64,000 nt of DNA from Oscillospiraceae bacterium (GCA_009779495.1 WRED01000002.1:1-64000); one strand, 5' to 3'; counted from the first letter of the stretch, positions 44,501 to 52,637 are shown. Numbers and translations: made by a program. The notes: a model not told the origin generated them from the sequence alone.

Positions 44501-46442
44501 CCGCGTTGATTAAAGTTCCCGTGCCGCTGACATGTCCCGCGTTATACACGCAGAGCAGGGAGCCGCCCGCGGGCTGTGAGCCGATGACGCCGCCGATATA
44601 GCGCCACCCGGCTACCTTGCCCATGTTGTAGCACTGGGCGACGCTTGACAGGTTGGAGCCGGTGATGCCGCCGAGATATTGGCCGTTTGAGAAGCCTATG
44701 TGGTTAATCTCGCCTGTATTGAAGCAGCTTTCTATCGGACCGCGGTTCTGGCCGACAATGCCGCCGCCGTAGTTGGCGCAGGAGACCATACCGGCATTCG
44801 CGCAGCCCTTGACCGTTCCGTAGTTTGAGCCGACGATGCCGCCGGCGTAATAGGTGCTTGTGACGCTTCCTGTATTGTGGCAGCTCGTGACGGTTCCCTC
44901 GTTGTAGCCCACGATAACGCCTACATGCTGATAGGCAACGATCTTGGACGCCGCGACGTACAGGTTGGACACCGAGCCCGCGGCGCCGAGATAGCCGAAC
45001 AGACCGACATAATTTACCAAAGCGGTGCCGTGGTTTATGTAGACGCCGCTGATACGCAGCGACGAGCCGTTAAATTTGCCGGTGTACGGATACGTCTGGC
45101 TGCCGATGGGCGTCCAGGTATTTGAGCTGTCGTCGAACACGTCAAGGTTCAAAAGGATATCCCTTGTCAGCTGCGCGTTGGCGGCCGAGTTGCGCGGAAC
45201 GCCGGGAAGAGTCCCGTTCACAAGTCCCGCGAACCAGGCAAGCTCGCTGCCGTTGCTGATGAGATAGGTGCCCTGTCCGTTGACCTCAGGCTGGGCGATA
45301 GAGCCGTCCCACGCGGTGAGCTGCCATCTGAGGATGGGATAGCCGCCGTTTATGAGGAAGTAGTCGGTCACGAAAATCGAGAAGCCGACGTTCAGCGTTT
45401 CGATAAACAGCGGATCAAGCATGAGCGCGCTTTCGGCGGGCGTTGCGAACTGGTCGCCGAAAGACTGGGCCGTATCGCGGTTATAGTAGCAGCGCGATAT
45501 GTTGGTGCCGTAAAAGACGTTGCCGAAAGCGACGCCTTTCAAAAGTCCGGGGCAGTTGACCGTTCCCAGGGTGTAGTTGCGCGTGATATCGCCGTAGGAA
45601 GCATAGCCGACGAGACCGCCCGCCTGGTCCACCGACGCGGTTACGGTGCTTTTGTTGTAGGAGTGGCTTAAATAGCTGCCCGAGCTGAGTCCGACAAGCC
45701 CGCCGACATATGACTGGCCGTTTATGACGCCCTCCGCGCAGCAGCCCTGAACGCTGGCGTTGCTGTAGCTGTAGCCGACGATGCCGCCTACGCGTATGGT
45801 GCCGGTGACCGTTCCGAGGTTATGGCAGTTCAAAACGGACGCGCCCACGCGGTTCTGCCCGACGATGCCGCCGGTGTTGCCGCCCGTGCCCGTAACCGCG
45901 CCGCTGAAACTACACCCCGTCACGGAGCCGCCGTTCGAGTAACCGACGACACCGCCGACGTTCGCTCCGCCGGTGATGTTCGCACCCTCGATCACCACGG
46001 CGTTGATTTCGCTCGGGGCGTAGACGTTGCCCTGTTCCGTGCTGGAAACCAGGGTTGTGCCGATGTGCCCGAACAGACCCTGATAGTCGGCTGAGGTGTT
46101 GATATACAGCCCGCTCACGACGTAGCCGCCGCCGTAGAACTTGCCCAAAAACGGCGTCGCTAATGTGCCGATGGGCGTCCACTGATTCGTGGTGGAGGCG
46201 GGGGCGTTGAGCTGGATATCGGCGGTCAGGCGGCCTGTGATGTTGTTGCTGCCGCCGTTGACCTGATTCGCGAACCAGGCCAGCTTTTCGGCGGTGTCGA
46301 TGACATACACGCCGTTGTCCAGGGCGGGCGGGGACATGCCGCCGTTCCATACCGCCGCGAATGCCGAAAGCGAACCTGCGCTTACGCACGCCAGGATCAT
46401 CAGCAGGGATAACAGAATGGATATGAGCTTTTTGCTTTTCAT
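41595..46442 (-). CDS. Giant secreted GLUG/beta-helix protein with dockerin-like C-terminus
   Basis: 1615 residues. ATG 46442 follows AGGTGG; a Sec signal peptide ends near SAFA. The first part (about 100-720) has many GLUG-like motifs (VGGIVGYNEG, AGGIVGSNYG, YGGGIVGQNRG). Then come two blocks of right-handed beta-helix repeats (NNSGGGIYNNAG, GGTISGNTAPSG; about 800-1100 and 1200-1450). The C-terminus (about 1540-1600) has two Ca-loop segments, GDVNCDGKIDGQDAVLVTYI and ADANNDGTINWGDYDLL, the layout of a type I dockerin. It is likely a cell-surface adhesin or polysaccharide-binding protein able to dock on a cohesin. No sortase signal. No cohesin gene lies in the window. Confidence 0.8.
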   Translation of the reverse strand: MKSKKLISILLSLLMILACVSAGSLSAFAAVWNGGMSPPALDNGVYVIDTAEKLAWFANQVNGGSNNITGRLTADIQLNAPASTTNQWTPIGTLATPFLGKFYGGGYVVSGLYINTSADYQGLFGHIGTTLVSSTEQGNVYAPSEINAVVIEGANITGGANVGGVVGYSNGGSVTGCSFSGAVTGTGGNTGGIVGQNRVGASVLNCHNLGTVTGTIRVGGIVGYSYSNASVQGCCAEGVINGQSYVGGLVGLSSGSYLSHSYNKSTVTASVDQAGGLVGYASYGDITRNYTLGTVNCPGLLKGVAFGNVFYGTNISRCYYNRDTAQSFGDQFATPAESALMLDPLFIETLNVGFSIFVTDYFLINGGYPILRWQLTAWDGSIAQPEVNGQGTYLISNGSELAWFAGLVNGTLPGVPRNSAANAQLTRDILLNLDVFDDSSNTWTPIGSQTYPYTGKFNGSSLRISGVYINHGTALVNYVGLFGYLGAAGSVSNLYVAASKIVAYQHVGVIVGYNEGTVTSCHNTGSVTSTYYAGGIVGSNYGTVKGCANAGMVSCANYGGGIVGQNRGPIESCFNTGEINHIGFSNGQYLGGITGSNLSSVAQCYNMGKVAGWRYIGGVIGSQPAGGSLLCVYNAGHVSGTGTLINAVIGQVGSVNSTLTYCYYNSQTSNVGDSAASAKNTDLMTMGSLLEFSGFSSTYWIIRPADAYFKYYPELNEFYYSTDSNVQQLSKKSVTVLKPEYVVIDEIDGEMNTYYTNVADASNHIGTGIGSIVLLGNCAVPSPVNIAGVVTLKTSGTNKLTLKRSGISFLTEMFQVSGIFNIDSGGTDGSPTLSIDGGRLDNLSGQSIIRIGVTGTVNLYPGTVIENNNSPGQGGGIYNNAGVLNIYGGSLSNNAAQSGGGVYNYGIGKLYAEGGSIIGNSAALNGGGIYFEGAFADVSIHDLTISGNSADVGYGGGIYNQNSVVNLSGGTVENNSAYYSGGGVYNTGTFDMSGGTISGNTAPSGSAVYENGTFRMSGGAYIAGNNVIFLKNGKTIVNTGALTKGGIVAHIYAENYVAGVRVLSGDFAAANYAKFIADPRGGVELNINSSGYLVAFEVKNVAILSMHGLYDVNYTSVKEAVEAVGAGQVGLVTVIGDDLIREKITVAGEVVIVGDGEEPRTLLRYLTFEGDMFEILEGAALEFGFSGTEDNETLIVDGSYTLNGMDGGSIVNNTNGGMLIVNDGMTLGNNYTKGNGGFAASTGEVVVTGGLIKNNVANKGGALYIADGRLYIEGGLLTGNEAVSGGAVYTVPTSFMLVIPETETDPETSVEVAGFLMSGGEISGNTATQNGGGVYVQPGGALQIGGGDISGNTAKNGKGVYMAGALVMDADSLINTDNDVYLVGSSTIELTAAFTPGTSPILLLTPDQYTVGRLVLTGVGVADMNERILVSSARFFVTDAGLLDTNGLVLKEGSVMTMDSTDNILFGYFSGLILDEFANFTDYLYVLDKDGAIIADPSSLLLFGEPSSEGAVLSEIKRFGTGCRIALSQDGGVTILDEVTYSLIGDVNCDGKIDGQDAVLVTYIIDLGLNKSQIGAAAWRAADANNDGTINWGDYDLLEKSGLKTAKVTQPGDPG

Positions 46443-46461
46443 TTGAAATCCACCTTTCATT

Positions 46462-46516
46462 CTAGATGTTAGATTGTAGACTGTAGATTTTAGATGTGGT
46501 CAGGGAGGGCTGTTCG
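46462..46516 (-). repeat. TAGATGTTAGAC tag repeat, copy 2
   Basis: TAGATGTTAGATTGTAGACTGTAGATTTTAGATGTGGTCAGG fills the gap between two minus-strand genes and ends at the stop codon (46517-46519) of the upstream one. Orientation relative to that gene is opposite to the other copies. Confidence 0.7.
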
Positions 46517-47383
46517 CTATGGGTTTTGTTCGGCAAAGGGCGGTTTGATTACATCGCTTCTGGAATATGGGAGCGCAAGAACGTCCCAGTCAAATCCGAT
46601 ATAATTGATGTTAGCTATTATGACGTGGATGCCGTCGTCAGCAAGATAAAAGCGCGGGTCGTCATCAGCCAAATTACCGCGAAGATACTCAACAGTGCCT
46701 ACGTCCTCGTAGCCTGCGTAAACTTCAGGGTCGTTCTTCGGGATTTCAGCCATCATAGCGTCCACGTAATTGCCGGAAAGGACATCCTTTATGGTCAGGC
46801 GTTTGCCTGTTTGCAAATCGAATGTATCGCTGTAAATATTACCGAAGTAACATGAGCCTGCTATAGGGTTCGTAAGATCGCAAAGGAAAGATACGAAGCC
46901 ATTTTTGTTGTACTTTTCCTCGTACTTTACGAAGCTCTCAAAAGGATAATTGTTCACAAAATCCATGCCAAAATCCGAGTTGCGGTCGGCATCGTATACC
47001 TCGCGGCGGAACTCGGCTTCCTTCGCGTCATAGTAGGCATTGATGGCCTTGGCCGCGTTACCGCCGCCGGTAAAATAAGGGCGGTCATAGGTGATTGTCC
47101 GCATGAGCGTGCCGTCGGTCGCCTTGATTTCCCGTTGCATTGTCTGCCGTATCTCGTATGTATCTGTTTTGAGGATGATTTTCGCGGGGCCTGAATAATC
47201 TTCCGTTGCATATTGCCGCGAATCGGTCGTGCTTTCAGCTTCAGCTGACTCCGGCGTAAAATCAGCTGACGTTTCAGACAAAGAGCCTGAACTTTCGCCA
47301 GACGGGGTTTCAATGGGGGACCGGCACGCCGACAAAAATAAGAGCAACGCTAAAAGTAATATCGGCAATACTTTTTTTGTCAT
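46517..47383 (-). CDS. DUF3298/RsiV-like lipoprotein
   Basis: 288-residue lipoprotein: signal peptide with lipobox LFLSAC, a Ser/Glu/Thr-rich linker (about 22-60), then a DUF4163 and DUF3298-type extracellular domain (TYEIRQTMQREI, GNAAKAINAYYDAKEAEFRREVY, FYLADDGIHVIIANINYI and a terminal LPYSR). The same domain type occurs in the N-terminal half of the deacetylase at 212-1621 and in the anti-sigma factor RsiV, where it binds lysozyme. A promoter lies at 47435-47463. Ligand and role here are unknown. Confidence 0.75.
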   Translation of the reverse strand: MTKKVLPILLLALLLFLSACRSPIETPSGESSGSLSETSADFTPESAEAESTTDSRQYATEDYSGPAKIILKTDTYEIRQTMQREIKATDGTLMRTITYDRPYFTGGGNAAKAINAYYDAKEAEFRREVYDADRNSDFGMDFVNNYPFESFVKYEEKYNKNGFVSFLCDLTNPIAGSCYFGNIYSDTFDLQTGKRLTIKDVLSGNYVDAMMAEIPKNDPEVYAGYEDVGTVEYLRGNLADDDPRFYLADDGIHVIIANINYIGFDWDVLALPYSRSDVIKPPFAEQNP

Positions 47384-47434
47384 ATAACATTCCTTTCAGA
47401 AGTCTATTTGCCAAGGACACTTTCACTCACTATC

Positions 47435-47463
47435 ATTGTACTGTATTACGGCGCAAATTTCAA
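47435..47463 (-). promoter_or_regulatory. Promoter of DUF3298 lipoprotein gene
   Basis: On the minus strand, TTGAAA (47458-47463), 17 bases, TACAAT (47435-47440). Confidence 0.6.
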
Positions 47464-47511
47464 GGGATTTCGCCAAAAACATCTTGATTTTTTCCTTAAA
47501 CAGTTCACGTA

Positions 47512-47538
47512 CAGCCGAACCACTTGAAAAGCGGTGCA
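47512..47538. repeat. Partial ACCACTTGAAAA palindrome
   Basis: CAGCCGAACCACTTGAAAAGCGGTGCAGG matches the left half and centre of the palindrome at 58258 (GCCGAACCACTTGAAAAGTGG). Confidence 0.5.
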
Positions 47539-47571
47539 GGAAAATTTAATCGTTTCTTAAGAGAAAAGCGC

Positions 47572-47599
47572 TTGACCAAGCATGGGGGGGGTGTATAAT
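47572..47599 (+). promoter_or_regulatory. Promoter of 47628 gene
   Basis: TTGACC (47572-47577), 16 bases including an eight-G run, TATAAT (47594-47599). Confidence 0.65.
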
Positions 47600-47627
47600 T
47601 ATGGTAATACAAAAAGGAGGTCATCAC

Positions 47628-48341
47628 ATGAAAGCTTTACAAAAGCTCTTGTACGTTGGTTTGTGCGCCCTGCTGCTGACAGGAGTTTGCGCCGTGGGCG
47701 CGGCGGCGTATAACGGAATTATTCCGGCGCACACAAAGTCCTACACCGCGAAGTACGAGATCACCGTGGACTCTTGGGATTACTCTTTTTCCTCGGGGGA
47801 AAGCGGAACGGTTGAGTCGGACGCCGCTTACAAGGTCGGCCCGCTGGATACCACCATTTACCTGCTGGGAAACGGCAAGTACTGGCTCGATCAGCTGTAT
47901 TCGCATGAGGTGCAGTGGGTAGGCGAGGTCATTGTGAATCCCGTAATTATCGGATACAGCACGGGAAATATGCTCGGGGTTCTTGGCGAAGCTAACGGAT
48001 GGGATTACCTGGACAGCAACGCTTCCGATCATACGAAATTTTACATTTGGGACGGCGAGGACGAAGTTTTTGTGCCGACATACCTCACTGACAGAACCGG
48101 CGTTGACGCGGGCGTTTACGCTGACCCGTTCGAGGTGAGCGAGCTGCCCGGCACGGTGCGTTTTAAGGTGTTTGTTCCGAAAGGCGTGTCGTATAATCCT
48201 GACTGCACGTTTTACGGCACCATCAAGTTTACAGGCGTTAAGGAAGTTGTGCCGCCCAGCCCGCCTACCATTTGGGACCGGATTATATCATTCTTCACGG
48301 GAATATGGAATTGGATCGTGAATCTTTTCAACTTCTTTTAA
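47628..48341 (+). CDS. Secreted protein with aromatic C-terminal tail, unknown
   Basis: 237 residues, start after a perfect AAGGAGG. A signal peptide (MKALQKLLYVGLCALLLTG, ending near AAA) is followed by a mostly beta domain rich in Tyr, Trp and Asp, then a short Pro linker and a tail WDRIISFFTGIWNWIVNLFNFF. That tail is strongly amphipathic with five aromatic residues and reads like a membrane-active or membrane-anchoring helix. I recognise no family. It is followed within 51 bases by another orphan with a hydrophobic N-terminus. Confidence 0.6.
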   Translation: MKALQKLLYVGLCALLLTGVCAVGAAAYNGIIPAHTKSYTAKYEITVDSWDYSFSSGESGTVESDAAYKVGPLDTTIYLLGNGKYWLDQLYSHEVQWVGEVIVNPVIIGYSTGNMLGVLGEANGWDYLDSNASDHTKFYIWDGEDEVFVPTYLTDRTGVDAGVYADPFEVSELPGTVRFKVFVPKGVSYNPDCTFYGTIKFTGVKEVVPPSPPTIWDRIISFFTGIWNWIVNLFNFF

Positions 48342-48391
48342 GCGGCAAAAATTTTTTTACGAACAGGCTCTAGCCGAAAGGAGTTATATTT

Positions 48392-49117
48392 ATGCTTGCT
48401 AAATTTTTGGCCATTTTGATGGCAATTTACTACTTCTTCATGCCGGGGGCAAAGCCTGTCCCGGAACGGGTGGACATCGCGGGCGTAACGTATCGCAATG
48501 GGTTTCTCGCGGAGGGCCTGCGGTATCTCAACGAAGAGAATTTTTACACGAAAAACATTGTGTTTGAAGAACGCCGCGGCACCCAGAAAATTCCGTATTA
48601 CCGCATGGAGTGCAGCACGCGTGATCTGGTAATAAGAAACTCGGGCAAAATGTGGAGTATGCCGAACATCATGAGTGAACGTATTTACTGCCGCGAAAGC
48701 CAGTGGGAGGAAGTGCGTACATATTACTCCAACCCGGATAGCTTTTTCTACTATTACAAGCCCAATGGCCATTTTGATGAAAACACAATTGTGTTGCCCT
48801 CAGTAGATTTTGCGAAATTTGAGGCCTTGCGGCAATTCTCGGATGATAACGCATACGGCACCGGCCGCAATATCGGGCAAACGCGCCGCATACCCTTGGC
48901 TGCTTGGCTGGCCGCTTCGCAGGAACCTGATTTTGCTTCTTTTGTTTTCTATAAAGAAAGCAACGACGGGATTTTCGGTGCGCATACAATGGAGTTCCAT
49001 CTCTGGGAGGGCGAACTTGTGTTTCATCGCTATGTGAATCTCAGTGCCAACGGTTTTGCTGAGTTTTCTATTTTACCGGCTGACCTTGAGCAGTATTTCA
49101 GGGAACTGATAAGTTAA
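48392..49117 (+). CDS. Unknown protein with N-terminal hydrophobic anchor
   Basis: 241 residues, ribosome site AAAGGAG. A short N-terminal hydrophobic stretch (MLAKFLAILMAIYYFFMPG) could be a signal or anchor. The remainder is polar with many Tyr, Phe, Arg and Asn and no motif I recognise. It probably shares the transcript of the 47628 gene. The next feature is the trpB T-box promoter at 49171. Confidence 0.55.
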   Translation: MLAKFLAILMAIYYFFMPGAKPVPERVDIAGVTYRNGFLAEGLRYLNEENFYTKNIVFEERRGTQKIPYYRMECSTRDLVIRNSGKMWSMPNIMSERIYCRESQWEEVRTYYSNPDSFFYYYKPNGHFDENTIVLPSVDFAKFEALRQFSDDNAYGTGRNIGQTRRIPLAAWLAASQEPDFASFVFYKESNDGIFGAHTMEFHLWEGELVFHRYVNLSANGFAEFSILPADLEQYFRELIS

Positions 49118-49170
49118 AAAACAGCCAAAAAATTTTTCAAAGCGGCAAAAAAAATTTTTTATAAAATCGC

Positions 49171-49199
49171 TTGACATTTCAAAAAAGATGTGCTATAGT
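49171..49199 (+). promoter_or_regulatory. Promoter of trpB T-box transcript
   Basis: TTGACA (49171-49176), 17 bases, TATAGT (49194-49199). Confidence 0.8.
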
Positions 49200-49205
49200 G
49201 CAATA

Positions 49206-49510
49206 AACCGATGAGGAAGAGTAAGTAGGCGTTGTCTATTTTCGTCAAAGAGAGCCGTGGGCGGTGGGATCGCGGTATGAAAAGCAGGGCTGAATGGGCT
49301 TCCGAGGGCAAGCGGAAAACCATTTAAGTAATCGTTGATTACCTTGTGGGGAGTATGTGAGCCGGAGAGAGACGCTCCGTTAACAAAGGTCAGCATATGT
49401 TTTGTATGCGCAGAGTGGACGCACAGCGTCAAGCAGGGTGGCACCGCAGGAGTATATCGCTCTTGTCCCGGCAAAAATATTTTGCGGGACGAGGGCGTTT
49501 TTTGTTTTTT
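49206..49510 (+). promoter_or_regulatory. T-box riboswitch, probable tRNA-Trp specifier
   Basis: The leader carries a Stem I region (GAGGAAGAGTAAGTAGG near 49212, AGAGAGCC near 49250), a GAATGG segment at 49292-49297 that would place UGG as specifier, and the conserved T-box AGGGTGGCACCGC at 49435-49447. A terminator with T-run follows. A T-box binds uncharged tRNA, here tRNA-Trp, to prevent termination. The specifier call rests on sequence context, not a folded structure. Confidence 0.88.
49458..49510 (+). terminator. T-box terminator
   Basis: Stem CGCTCTTGTCCCG-GCAAAA with ATTTTGC-GGGACGAGGGCG, followed by TTTTTTGTTTTTT. Confidence 0.88.
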
Positions 49511-49553
49511 AGAAATTGCTTTCCTCCCGACAGCCGAAAGGGGAAAAACAAAC

Positions 49554-50924
49554 ATGGCAAACAAGGAAATTCCGTACAAAATCTTTCTCAGTGAGAGCGA
49601 GCTTCCCAAGCAATGGTACAATCTGCGGGCGGACATGAAGAACAAGCCCGCGCCGCTTCTGAATCCCGGCACGCTGCAGCCCATGACGCTCCCGGAGATG
49701 AGCGTCGTGTTCTGCGAGGAGCTGGCGAAGCAGGAGCTGGACGACACGACGCCCTACATCGACATTCCCGAGGAAATACAGGCGTTCCAGAAAATGTACC
49801 GTCCGTCTCCGCTGATACGCGCGTACTGCCTGGAGGAAAAGCTGGGCACTCCGGCAAAGATTTACTACAAGTTTGAGGGTAACAACACGTCGGGGAGCCA
49901 CAAGCTGAACTCCGCGAGCGCACAGGCCTATTACGCGAAAAAGCAGGGGCTCAAGGGCGTGACGACGGAGACGGGCGCCGGCCAGTGGGGAACGGCGCTG
50001 TCCATGGCGTGCGCGTACTTCGGGCTGGACTGCATCGTCTACATGGTCAAGGTTTCGTATGAGCAGAAGCCCTACCGCCGGGAGGTCATGCGGACCTACG
50101 GCGCGTCGATCACGCCGTCGCCGTCAGACACGACGCAGATCGGTAAGAAGATGCTGGCGGAGCATCCTGACACGACGGGTACGTTAGGCTGCGCGATTTC
50201 CGAGGCGATTGAGGTCGCGGTGGGCAAGGAAGGCTACCGCTATGTCTTGGGCAGCGTACTTTCGCAGGTGCTGCTGCATCAGTCGGTCATTGGACTTGAG
50301 ACAAAGACCGCGCTGGACAAATACGGCATAAAGGCCGATATCGTCATCGGCTGCGCGGGCGGCGGCTCGAACCTGGGCGGGCTTATCGCGCCGTTCATGG
50401 GCGAGAAGCTGCGCGGCGAAAGGGACTACCGCATTATCGCGGTCGAGCCGGCGTCATGCCCGAGCCTCAGCCGCGGCAAATACGCCTACGATTTCTGCGA
50501 TACGGGACGCGTCACGCCGCTGGCGAAGATGTACACCCTTGGCTGTGACTTCATTCCCGCGCCGAACCACGCCGGCGGGCTTCGCTACCACGGCATGAGC
50601 AGCGTGCTTTCCCAGCTTTACGACGACGGTCTGATGGAAGCCGCTTCCTATACGCAGACCGAGGTCTTTGAGGCGGCGGTGATGTTTGCCAAGGCGGAGG
50701 GCATTCTGCCCGCGCCGGAGAGCAGCCATGCCATCAAGGGAGCGATCGACGAGGCGCTCAAGTGCAAGGAGACGGGCGAGGAAAAGACTATCGTGTTCGG
50801 GCTTTCCGGCACGGGCTACTTTGATATGATGTCTTATCAGAAGTATAACGACGGCGAGATGAGCGATTATGTTCCTACGGACGCGGATCTGCAAAAGGGG
50901 TTTGACACGTTGCCGAAAGTTTAG
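49554..50924 (+). CDS. trpB: TrpB2-type tryptophan synthase beta chain
   Basis: 456-residue PLP enzyme that joins indole and serine to tryptophan. ATG 49554 is preferred; the frame is open upstream only through the T-box. The PLP Lys (about 117) lies in NTSGSHKLNSA. ETGAGQWGTAL, GCAGGGSNLGGL (phosphate-binding) and LRYHGMS follow. The long N-terminus and length over 440 mark the TrpB2 branch, which usually works without TrpA. No trpA or other trp gene is near, fitting indole salvage. The Trp T-box supports a true tryptophan role. Confidence 0.92.
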   Translation: MANKEIPYKIFLSESELPKQWYNLRADMKNKPAPLLNPGTLQPMTLPEMSVVFCEELAKQELDDTTPYIDIPEEIQAFQKMYRPSPLIRAYCLEEKLGTPAKIYYKFEGNNTSGSHKLNSASAQAYYAKKQGLKGVTTETGAGQWGTALSMACAYFGLDCIVYMVKVSYEQKPYRREVMRTYGASITPSPSDTTQIGKKMLAEHPDTTGTLGCAISEAIEVAVGKEGYRYVLGSVLSQVLLHQSVIGLETKTALDKYGIKADIVIGCAGGGSNLGGLIAPFMGEKLRGERDYRIIAVEPASCPSLSRGKYAYDFCDTGRVTPLAKMYTLGCDFIPAPNHAGGLRYHGMSSVLSQLYDDGLMEAASYTQTEVFEAAVMFAKAEGILPAPESSHAIKGAIDEALKCKETGEEKTIVFGLSGTGYFDMMSYQKYNDGEMSDYVPTDADLQKGFDTLPKV

Positions 50925-50968
50925 ATTCTAGACAGTAGATGTTAGACGCGGTCAGGTAACGCGGTACG
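50924..50968 (+). repeat. TAGATTCTAGAC tag repeat, copy 3
   Basis: TAGATTCTAGACAGTAGATGTTAGACGCGGTCAGG starts at the trpB stop. Confidence 0.7.
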
Positions 50969-51033
50969 CTATCCTTGTACATGTCAGGCAAGATTTATGA
51001 TCCGCAAACTCTTTTGTTTCGCATAGCATACAG

Positions 51034-51194
51034 TAGACCTCCTCGGAAACTACTCACGGCGGCGTAAACGGTCTTTTTTCCATCCTGCCGCGCAAAAAAT
51101 GCTCACAATAAACAAATTATTCCTGCGCTTTTTTACTTGCGGGACGAAAAAAATCCTCGTTTATCCGCTCACGGCTAGTTTCCGAGGAGGTCTA
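51034..51194. repeat. 161-bp element with 19-bp terminal inverted repeats
   Basis: TAGACCTCCTCGGAAACTA at 51034-51052 and its exact complement at 51176-51194. The inner sequence is AT-rich, has no ORF, and has a further inverted pair (ACTCACGGC / GCTCACGGCTAGT partly). It looks like a MITE. It lies between trpB and the minus-strand isomerase; the rest of that 460-base gap holds tag copy 3 and a terminator. Confidence 0.75.
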
Positions 51195-51303
51195 GTATAA
51201 GCGGTTCCGCCTTTCGTACTTGCGGGGCAGCAGACGTAAGTCCCGCTGTTGCCGGCCAGACGGCGATTGCGATATTTAACAATGTGCAGCCGAAAAAACA
51301 AAA

Positions 51304-51340
51304 AGCCGGTCTCTTTTATCGAGGCCGGCTTCTCTTTTTT
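51304..51340. terminator. Bidirectional terminator
   Basis: 10-bp stem AGCCGGTCTC / GAGGCCGGCT (one G-T) with a 7-base loop. T-runs lie on both sides: CTCTTTTTT on the plus strand and TTTTTGTTTTTT on the minus. It serves the isomerase gene (minus) and any transcript from trpB. Confidence 0.85.
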
Positions 51341-51384
51341 GTATACCCTCATTTACCCTTTTAGGGGTATCGCCAAAGATATTG

Positions 51385-52176
51385 TTACTTTCGCAGAGCG
51401 TCCAGTTTTGCCGCGCGTTCAAAGGCCTCACGCAAAAATTCTTCAGTCGTCAATTCCGGATAAGCGCCGCCGAGCTCAAGCGTCGTCGGCCCTTTGTAGC
51501 CGAGCTCTTCAATTTGGCGCATGAGCGACGGCCAATCCACGCTGCCGTCAAAGGGGAGGCGGTGCTGGTCTCTCGAACCGTCATTGTCATGCAAATGCAG
51601 CGCCATCAGCCTGTGTCCAAAACGCCTTAGCATTTCCTTGCCGTAGCCGAGGGAATTATCAGTGTTGCCGTGGCCGCTGTCGTAGCACATGCCAAGCCGA
51701 GGCGAGTCAAACCTTTCAAGTATTTCCATAGCGCGCAATATTTTCTCGGGATCGCATTGGTTTTCAACCGCTATGTTGACGCCGAGCCGCTCCGCCTTAT
51801 CTATCATCCGCTCCAAACGGGTGATGCTTACATCACTCACAGGCGGCAGATACCCGGCCCCGCAGCCTGTGTGTATAATCATGGCGGGAATATCAAACTC
51901 CGCGCATTCGCCGATTAAATCAAGATAATATTCAAACATTTCCGCGCCGGCCGGGGTATCTTCCCAAAAATCACCCGAACCGCCTGTTTCAGCATGAATA
52001 TTTTCAAGGTACAACCCTGTTCCCCGGACAATCGCGGGCTGGGCGCGGTAGTCGTCCATACCCTCCTCGTTCCACCAAGCATACACGCCGTCAAAGCCCG
52101 CCTGCTTAATCAGACGGTAACGCTCCTCAAACGGAACCTTTTCACAGCCGAACCAATCACCTGAATAACAAATCAT
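51385..52176 (-). CDS. Sugar phosphate isomerase/epimerase family protein
   Basis: 263-residue TIM barrel of the xylose-isomerase-like superfamily. GGAGG precedes the ATG. Metal and substrate residues are visible: NIAVENQCDPEKIL with Glu, GMCYDSGHGN with Asp and His, LHLHDNDGSRDQH, and TTLELGG with the final Glu. A second protein of the same superfamily lies at 1669-2472 but similarity between them is low. The reaction is not determinable; in this neighbourhood (secreted glycosidases, sulfatase) sugar catabolism is plausible. Confidence 0.8.
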   Translation of the reverse strand: MICYSGDWFGCEKVPFEERYRLIKQAGFDGVYAWWNEEGMDDYRAQPAIVRGTGLYLENIHAETGGSGDFWEDTPAGAEMFEYYLDLIGECAEFDIPAMIIHTGCGAGYLPPVSDVSITRLERMIDKAERLGVNIAVENQCDPEKILRAMEILERFDSPRLGMCYDSGHGNTDNSLGYGKEMLRRFGHRLMALHLHDNDGSRDQHRLPFDGSVDWPSLMRQIEELGYKGPTTLELGGAYPELTTEEFLREAFERAAKLDALRK

Positions 52177-52331
52177 AACCGAACATCCTCCACTTCAATT
52201 GTTGTTTGCGATGTAATTGTAACACATCCGGCGCAAAAAAGCCAGAAAATTGTCTGCGAATTTGGAAATACTAATTTTGAAAGAGTGTGAATCTATGGCC
52301 ATAGCCCACAAATCTGTGATTTCATTCGGCT

Positions 52332-52513
52332 TAGGGCTTGTTTGAAAAATCCCACGCGCGCGTCTTTTTGGCGCTTTTTCCGTCGCACTGCGTCAAAATT
52401 TCTTGAAATACGGGCGTATCAATCCTTGCGAAGGGGAACCTTCACAATTTTAACTTGTGCGGCGAAAAAATCACTCAAAAATCCGCACACGGGTATTTTT
52501 CAAACAAGCCCTA
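52332..52513. repeat. Nested-palindrome repeat, full copy 2
   Basis: Terminal inverted repeat TAGGGCTTGTTTGAAAAAT on both sides, perfect for 19 bases. Inside is a second inverted pair (CCGTCGCACTGCGTC.. / ..TTGTGCGGCG). About 182 bp. The rest of 52177-52703 holds a promoter and no gene. The ORF through 52457-52672 is read-through of the repeat. Confidence 0.85.
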
Positions 52514-52637
52514 GTGGCGATTCCGATTGCCATTCACGCGGCAGTCAGCGAAAACGATATCAGCTTCAACCAGCTGTCCCTTTTCTCGAAAAACGAAAGA
52601 AAGGGGCACAGAATAAATTTAAACCGAGCGTTTCCCA

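Noticed and set aside
49335..49553. 73-residue N-terminal extension of TrpB
   Set aside because: The frame is open through the T-box and terminator only; ATG 49554 gives the normal TrpB2 start.
51195..51303. Possible small RNA before the bidirectional terminator
   Set aside because: Small hairpins are visible, but there is no promoter or known RNA motif to support it.
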